Origin: Amblyomma americanum
Taxonomy: Eukaryota; Arthropoda; Arachnida; Ixodida; Ixodidae
DNA: 64,000 nucleotides
NCBI RefSeq assembly: GCF_052857255.1
Contig: NC_135500.1
Location: forward strand, 161,027,189 to 161,091,188
Direction: 5' to 3'
In this document: piece by piece, positions 58,375 to 64,000 of the stretch
How the letters are laid out: every line of letters begins with the position of its first letter
How positions within the stretch are numbered: the stretch's first letter is position 1
Notes under the pieces: model-generated
The model's input: only the letters and a program-made list of their open reading frames with translations
What the model was told of the DNA's origin: nothing
The model's database searches: none
Position numbers and translations under genes: made by a program

Positions 58375-60608
58375 TTTCTCCGTGCGGCATCAGGGCGTTG
58401 CAACCGCGAAGGTAATCGGGGACTAGACGGTAGAGAGTGCGCCTTTGCTATCTCCATGACCTTCTAGCTAAGGGTATAGCGACAGCCGCCATTAGAAAAT
58501 CGAAAAAACACGTCCGACTGCACTCTTAATCACTCCGGAGATGTGTGTGTTAAAGGGCAAGGAGGCTCGGGCAAGGATGGGCGAGGCCTCGGGTGGCAGT
58601 TGCAATTAAGGGTGGAGCAGCTCGTCGAAGCGGCACGAATTCAATCAGCGACACGTCGGGCTGCGTTTACGCCTCCGGACTCCGGACTCCCGGCGAGCAT
58701 CCATTAACGCTATTCTAGCGATACTGAGCCCCGAAATTCAGTTACGTTCTCGTTCGCGTTAGCGACGAACAGTCTCTCGTGTAGGTGCGAGAATGAAGAT
58801 CAGTGGCATACGCACATAAGCACCTTTAAGGTGCTATGAGGGATGCGGCGGGGAGAAGAAGCTGAACTTTATTTTCGGAGTAACAAGGCCACAGAAACTT
58901 AAAAAAAGGCAAAGGAAAGACAGAGCCTTGATGCTCGTGTATGTCTGCCGTGAGAGGGAGCAGCGGAAGTTTCGGAACCCTCTCTTCTGGAAGATCATTA
59001 CGCTCTTAATGAGAAATCACGGGCATTTTACGCTCACAATGCACCTCCTTTATAGCGGTTGCCCTTCCGTGGTCCTCTTTGGCGTATGCGGTGCGCGGAC
59101 CATCGGCAACTAAGTTTCTGACTTGTTTTTCTGTGTAAATAAATAGGAGGTTTATACAAAGAAATGCTTCTTACACGTTACTTGTTCCACGAAGATTGTT
59201 CCTTGTTCCAAGTTTCTCGAAGATTCATCCTTTTTAAATATCGCTAATACTGCGCTCGCTCTTGTGAGGAAGTAATCTTTGGAGGGCTGAGTTGTGAACT
59301 TTAGGAGGTGTATTTTATTGGCCCGCTTTTGTTCCTAGTGTAGCTTATAGTGGCCGATGACATTAGACTTTGAGGCATTAATTATTAACCTGGCTCACTG
59401 GACATGCACGATTTTATTGTTGGCTTACTTCTGTGTCGTAGAGACACTGCCCAATATACACCGCATCAATGTGACTTGGTGCCCGTAGCTTCCGTATTGA
59501 ATGCATATGCTGCCTATCCATACGTTGCAGCGCGCGCTTTCAACGTCTTCAACTTTCTCGAGACGTTTCTAAGAGCACTGGAAGTTCCCAAGAGGCCCTT
59601 GCTCCAAAAAATTTGCAATCATATGTCACTGTGGTTGCAAGGGCAACATGGGCCTGGCCGGGGCAGTTAACTCATGTGTTCTTGAGAGAACTTGTATAGC
59701 GATGGTCATGTATCTTGCGATATTAGCATAAAAAGGAGTGAAAGGATTCATTCCGTGGAAAGTCGAATCCACTTGCGTTCACTTATGTTAGTAACCTTTA
59801 ATAGAATGCATGCTAATATCTCACTGGAAGAGAAGTGTAAAACCTCTGCACGCGGCATAAGTACCATGTGACCGCCATATGTTTGAGAGAAAAAGTAATT
59901 TGATCTAAACGTGTCCGTAGACAAATTCGACGCCCACGAGTTGCCTTTTAACGAGGGCTGCCTTTGCACAACCCTCTGGTTAAACAGGAAAATAATTTTT
60001 TTTTCATTCAACATCAGTATCAAAATCGAGCCATACATATTCTTTTAAATCCTATGGTGCATTCGTTGTCCAGCTTGCGTTTAATCCGCGCATAGTTAAT
60101 TTTCCAGCAGAAATATGAAAAAATGTAACAATTAAGAAAAACGGATAATGGCTAACAGAGATTTGTGCTCGAGGTTCACCAAAAGCTTCTGACGCTCTTG
60201 TGAGTGATGATTTCCGCCATCTCAATGCCGTAGAGTTTCCTACAAAGTCTTTTTATTTCCCTCCATGCCTTCAATATTTTTCCGTGTCTTTTATGCTTCC
60301 TTTCGTAATAAATTACATTTTCTTGCACTGGCGCTCCTTGTGTGCAGTAATCTGGCTAATCAACACTCCTACGGCAAAAAAGTGCGCGTGTCATACACAT
60401 AACTGCTCGATTATGTGAAACGTGGCTTGGTCTCTCTATATAGAGTTTGTAGTTTGTGGCTCATAGAAGAGGACCTCACCCACACCTCATAAATATCGGA
60501 GGCTTGGCAGAAAAACGTTGCAATGTATGACGTTAAAAATTGTGCTGAGGCTAAGTGAATGATAGATGAGTCTACGAATACTTCTTGAACACCACCGACA
60601 CCGAGAGT
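58375..60608. other. Unrecognised DNA, CpG-rich at the left end
   Basis: 58550-58790 is GC- and CpG-rich (GGCAAGGATGGGCGAGGCCTCGGG, CCTCCGGACTCCGGACTCCCGGCG), after which composition returns to AT-rich. No gene is supported. Confidence 0.4.
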
Positions 60609-60712
60609 ACGCCTATTCTTCAATATCTACGCCTATTCTTCAAGATCTTTCGGCACTCTCTATACATTAGCAGTGATGAGCAGAGGTATACATTAGGCAG
60701 TGATAAGCTGAG
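60609..60712. repeat. Two short tandem duplications
   Basis: ACGCCTATTCTTCAATATCT is followed immediately by ACGCCTATTCTTCAAGATCT (20-bp units, 60609-60648). After 12 bp, two 26-bp units follow (TATACATTAGCAGTGATGAGCAGAGG, then TATACATTAGGCAGTGATAAGCTGAG, 60661-60712). They suggest replication slippage or gap repair. Confidence 0.9.
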
Positions 60713-61660
60713 AATATTGTTTTCAATCGAATAAATTTAGATTTTTAATGTCAGATCTGGACAGACGATTCCAATAGCGTCTTAAAATATGTTATATTCC
60801 GCACATGATAATAACTAAATCTATAATATTAAGCATGGCTGAAGGCCTACCTTAATGTGCGGCAACCGCTTTTATTTCTTTTGATTATTTTGTGGGAATA
60901 GAATGGTTTTTCTTTACTCTTTGCTGTGATCGTAGTGTTTTATGCTGTTGCACTTAGCACTGTGGAGACAACCACACATTAATCTTACTTATATACCGAT
61001 CACCGTTACGTAATCAGCAGCTTAAGAAGCTTCCGAACGTTCTTGGTGTAACCTACAGAGTAACACTTTTCTTCTTCGAACGATAAGCATATTTACCTCG
61101 CGCTCACTATCTCATCTGGTGCGATAAGAAACGACGCTATAAAGGTAACTCTTCAAAGTAAACTGAAGAAGCGTGTGTACATCTCAGTAAAGTAGGCAGA
61201 AAACCCCGACAACTTTCAAACAGGCAAAACGGCCGTAATGTTGGGAGTCGAAAATCGCAACCAGCTATACGGCAACGTCCAAACTTGTGGGCAGTTGGTG
61301 CCTCACAATCTTCGTCACGTTGATCATTGCGATCAATCTCGTCCAGTCACTTAGCCCCGCTACCAATTACGATGTGCACTCAGAACGCATTGCGAATATA
61401 ATTTGTTTGACGTCGACAAATCGATTGTGGAAACTTTCTCATGTTTGTGCTCCCTCAGCTTAAATGCCCCATTGTTTTTCAGAGAGAGCAATCAAACTTT
61501 TACTGCGAAACGTGAATAAAATACGCACATCTACACGAAAAACGGCGCCGAGGTCGTACACAGCACCGAAGAGCGCACTTTGTCCGTGATCCTGTAGCTT
61601 GGCGTTAAGGCTCAATGGCAATAGTGCATAGTTGGCTAAAGGATTTGTTTTCTTTCTGGA
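60713..61660. other. Unrecognised DNA upstream of gene C
   Basis: No repeat or exon is recognised. A CTATAAAGG string at 61138-61146 is followed by a TCAGT initiator-like string near 61184, but the nearest ATG is too far and opens nothing convincing. No TATA box lies in the 100 bp before gene C. Confidence 0.4.
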
Positions 61661-61742
61661 ATGCTGTCAGGTTTGAAGTTTAATTTTAGCTCGCTGTTGG
61701 TTATGACTATTCTACTTTATCCAATTTTTGGGACTAAATGTT
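61661..61742 (+). CDS. Candidate gene C, exon 1: signal peptide and first cysteine
   Basis: From an ATG with a purine at -3, 27 codons encode a signal-peptide-like sequence: the Lys/Asn-bearing start LSGLKFNFS, the hydrophobic core LLVMTILLYPIF, and a GTKC cleavage region. It is cut by a good donor (TGTT|GTAAGC) in phase 1. Joining to 62229 keeps the frame, creates a CCC run at the junction and gives a 70-residue secreted protein. Two alternatives exist. Read through without splicing, the frame stays open to 61981 (106 codons, also Cys-rich). A second donor (CAT|GTAAGT, 61766) is in phase 0. Confidence 0.48.
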
Positions 61743-62228
61743 GTAAGCTTTATTGCACGCCGCATGTAAGTTTGACTTACACAAGCCTACTAATTATTTC
61801 TGAAATATACAAATTTCAGCTTTCTTGTTCTAACGGATCTCGAGAAAAAATGTTGGACATATGCGTCCCACTTCCATGTGTAAATATCTGCAAAAATAGG
61901 GCATGTGTCACATTGACAATTCAAAGACAGGCTCTTCTTAGAAAAAAAGAATATTTATCATGTTATTTGAGCTTGGTGTAAGCATACAAACAAAAAAAAA
62001 TTGAAGAACATACTATAACCTACTTTATTTGACAAAATAATCAAATGTCCGTGCTACATTCGTTAGCAGTTGACATTCGCGCGACAGACATCGGTACGAT
62101 GCAGTAGACTAATTTTCATTTTGAAAACTCAAGTTGAAATTTGAAAGGTAGAAAAAGAGATAAAATAGACATATTGACGCTCATTGTTGTCGGTTGTGTT
62201 ATCCTGTTCTGGGGCTCTTTTCTTCCAG

Positions 62229-62359
62229 GCTGTGAAGGCGAAAATGTTTGTAGCAAATTGTTCGTTCTGTGCCGAGGGTTATCTTTATGGCGATTCTTCA
62301 TTCCGTGGAAACAAGATTCTACAGAAAGTACATCTGTTTCCTGCAAGGAGAAGTATTAA
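62229..62359 (+). CDS. Candidate gene C, exon 2: cysteine-rich mature part
   Basis: A pyrimidine-rich acceptor (CTGTTCTGGGGCTCTTTTCTTCCAG|GC) starts 131 nt that, spliced to exon 1 after a 486-bp intron, encode the mature peptide to a TAA. In the joined product the six cysteines lie at residues 27, 28, 29, 35, 42 and 66 (CCC-x5-C-x6-C-x23-C). An even number suits three disulfides in a small secreted peptide. I do not recognise the spacing as a named family, and do not claim a function. Another frame through this exon is also open, so the reading frame depends on the splice chosen. Confidence 0.42.
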
Positions 62360-63855
62360 AAACTAAAATGTAATAGCGGTATAAGAAGACGAAAGGCTAC
62401 TGGAAGGGTAGTGTCATTAGAAGAAGTACGCGCACTAAGCACTTTGTATCATCTCCATCCCTCATATGTCCAAAAATCTAACCAAGAACACTTTTCTATG
62501 CGTGCGTGTGCGCACTGCCAGGAAAGCTGAATTGACTATTGTAGAGACGAAGTGAGTACATAATCAATCGAAGTACGAGTCGTCCTAGATTGTTTTGAAG
62601 TAAAACAAACGGAAGAGAGATATAGCGAGGAAAAACCTTCGCACTAAAAAATAAAAAGGCAAAGGAAAGTGACGCAAGCTGCCTTGGGTCGCCATGGAGC
62701 ACAAAGTGCAAAACGGGAAGCGCCTATTATTAGATCATTCTCCGTGTTCCAGACCCGGTGCTAACAGCGTGGGGATAATTTACATCGCAAATCACATCGT
62801 CGTCCCTTATTTATCGAAAAAAGACACAGGCCGAGACGTGTTTGCTATCGCGACTGATGACCAGAGGAATATCAGTTTTACTTCTGCGCGAAAAAAATAC
62901 TCAGATATACAAAAAAAACAGTTCATACACGATGAAAAATTTCTTACCCCAGCTATTTCCTCCCCTTTACTCCCTCACTCGCTCCTGGTTCTTCCTATGA
63001 CCGTTCGTCGCTACTTATGTTCTATAGTCCGCAGGAGATTTCGACATCGCATAGCCCAATCATACCCAGCAATTCTGGACAAAAATATTTTTGATCGTGA
63101 AATCGTTTATGAACTCAATGTTTTCATATAATGTCACTATAGCAATCAATATATCCGCTGATCACTCGATGGCAGTCTTGTATTTTTTTATTCACGTTTT
63201 TGCTATCGCCAAAAGCATTCCACATTGGCTTTCTATGGCAGTCTTAACTGTTCGCTGCGATGGATGGAAACACCTTAAAAGAAAGATTTGATATATGTCG
63301 TAAATATGAGCAATTACATTCAAAATTTCTACAATGGTTTCTTAGAATTTTTCAATTTGCAAATTTTTTGCCCGAGAAAGCTAGACTTTTTTGCTTTTTG
63401 CCCTCGTTCCGCTGGTTATTCATCTTTTGTCTTACCCTCAGCCGCAGGGTGATGCCATGGTTGAGTAGCGAGGACGATGCCTGACAGTTTAATGAGCTGT
63501 ACTCAACGCTGCGATGTGTTCTTAAAGTGAGCACCGCATGACATCATTCCAGTTTCTTCTGCGAAAGGTTCAAGATCTCTGATACGTGGTAATATTTCTC
63601 GAAGTTTTAGAGGAGACTATTCTTCGAGATGGGGTGGCAGAAAAGGTAAATTTATTTCTGGGATATATCTGAAGAAAATAAAACTGCGCTAAAGAGAAGG
63701 AAGGAAACATAGTGATTAAAGATTTTCCAGGACATATTGCCTTCTTCTGCACGATGATTACGCAGCGATTCAGTGCTTACTCTTACGTGGCAGCAACCCG
63801 ACGAAAAGACGATTACATGGAAGATGTTGATGGCTTGATTAAATGTCTGCGGGCA
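62360..63855. other. Unrecognised DNA downstream of gene C
   Basis: Contains a 145-codon + frame (62694-63131) with no recognisable domain, and an AATAAA string near 62650, which could serve as a distant polyadenylation signal for gene C. Nothing else is identified. Confidence 0.4.
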
Positions 63856-63857
63856 TA

Positions 63858-64000
63858 ACGCGAGCGCTCCTGCCCACGCCACTACCAGCTTCGTCTTGCT
63901 CTAGTCCGTGATGTGACCCGGGGACAGCGAGCGCTGGCACCGATCGCGAACTACAAGAAGTGCGTTCACTATGTGAAGCACGGCATGGAGATGGGCGTGA
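63858..64000 (+). CDS. Possible exon cut by the right edge
   Basis: After an in-frame TAA at about 63856-63858 one + frame stays open to the end of the window. It reads ALVRDVTRGQRALAPIANYK followed by a K/C/H/Y-rich stretch ending HGMEMG. A pyrimidine-rich CTTCGTCTTGCTCTAG at about 63888-63905 could be an acceptor, with the exon starting there. Composition is less AT-rich than the DNA to the left. The protein is not recognised and the frame is partial. Confidence 0.25.

Overview
This is eukaryotic, repeat-rich, intron/intergenic-type DNA, most likely from a hard tick (Ixodida). The main evidence is a set of tRNA-derived SINEs of the tick type (Ruka-like, with A and B boxes, an internal AAAGATCCCCAGGTGGTCGAA-like block and an (ATT)n or AATCATC-type tail), plus 5'-truncated LINE copies. 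No bacterial operon, ribosome-binding-site pattern, rRNA, genuine tRNA gene or CRISPR array is visible, and no full-length conserved protein can be recognised. The species cannot be fixed from this window.

Layout. 1-8.9 kb: no recognised gene. 8.9-10.4 kb: a decayed, plus-strand CR1/Jockey-like LINE carrying the C-terminal half of reverse transcriptase. 10.4-17.2 kb: unrecognised DNA with one 86-bp direct duplication. 17.2-24.97 kb: the part most like host genes. It has two candidate short secreted-peptide genes (TATA box, signal-peptide exon with a splice donor, then a short second exon) at 17.35-17.69 kb and 23.99-24.96 kb, and an isolated 58-codon exon candidate at 20.66-20.83 kb. Between them lie SINEs at 18.3, 18.95 and 21.6 kb, an unclassified repeat at 21.3-21.9 kb, a (TA)61 tract and a 130-bp perfect-looking hairpin. 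25-31.7 kb: nothing recognised. 31.7-35.7 kb: a small palindromic element, two SINE families and a minus-strand RNase H-type LINE remnant. 36-41.3 kb: nothing recognised. 41.3-43.8 kb: three SINE pieces, a 248-bp foldback element and a CpG-rich patch. 45.6-47.1 kb: a LINE 3' end running straight into a 660-bp composite tetranucleotide array. 48.7-50.5 kb: an inverted pair of a second SINE family and another decayed LINE. 53.2-56.5 kb: nested SINEs, an AT-rich degenerate block, a 551-bp TTAA-flanked inverted-repeat transposon and a 1.1-kb GGCA/GGCAT array. 56.9-57.8 kb: two more copies of the unclassified repeat. 58.1-58.8 kb: CpG-rich DNA with a small minus-strand ORF. 61.66-62.36 kb: the best gene candidate, a two-exon, 70-residue secreted peptide with six cysteines. 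The right edge may cut an exon.

How it fits together. Most of what can be read is transposon debris from at least three LINE lineages, two SINE families, several inverted-repeat elements and simple-sequence arrays. One array grows directly out of a LINE tail. The host-gene candidates are all small, and three share one architecture: exon 1 is little more than a signal peptide, with an approximately 135-500 bp intron before the last exon. That is common for secreted (for example salivary or gut) peptides in ticks. These gene models rest only on splice, TATA and signal-peptide patterns read by eye, and need transcript evidence.
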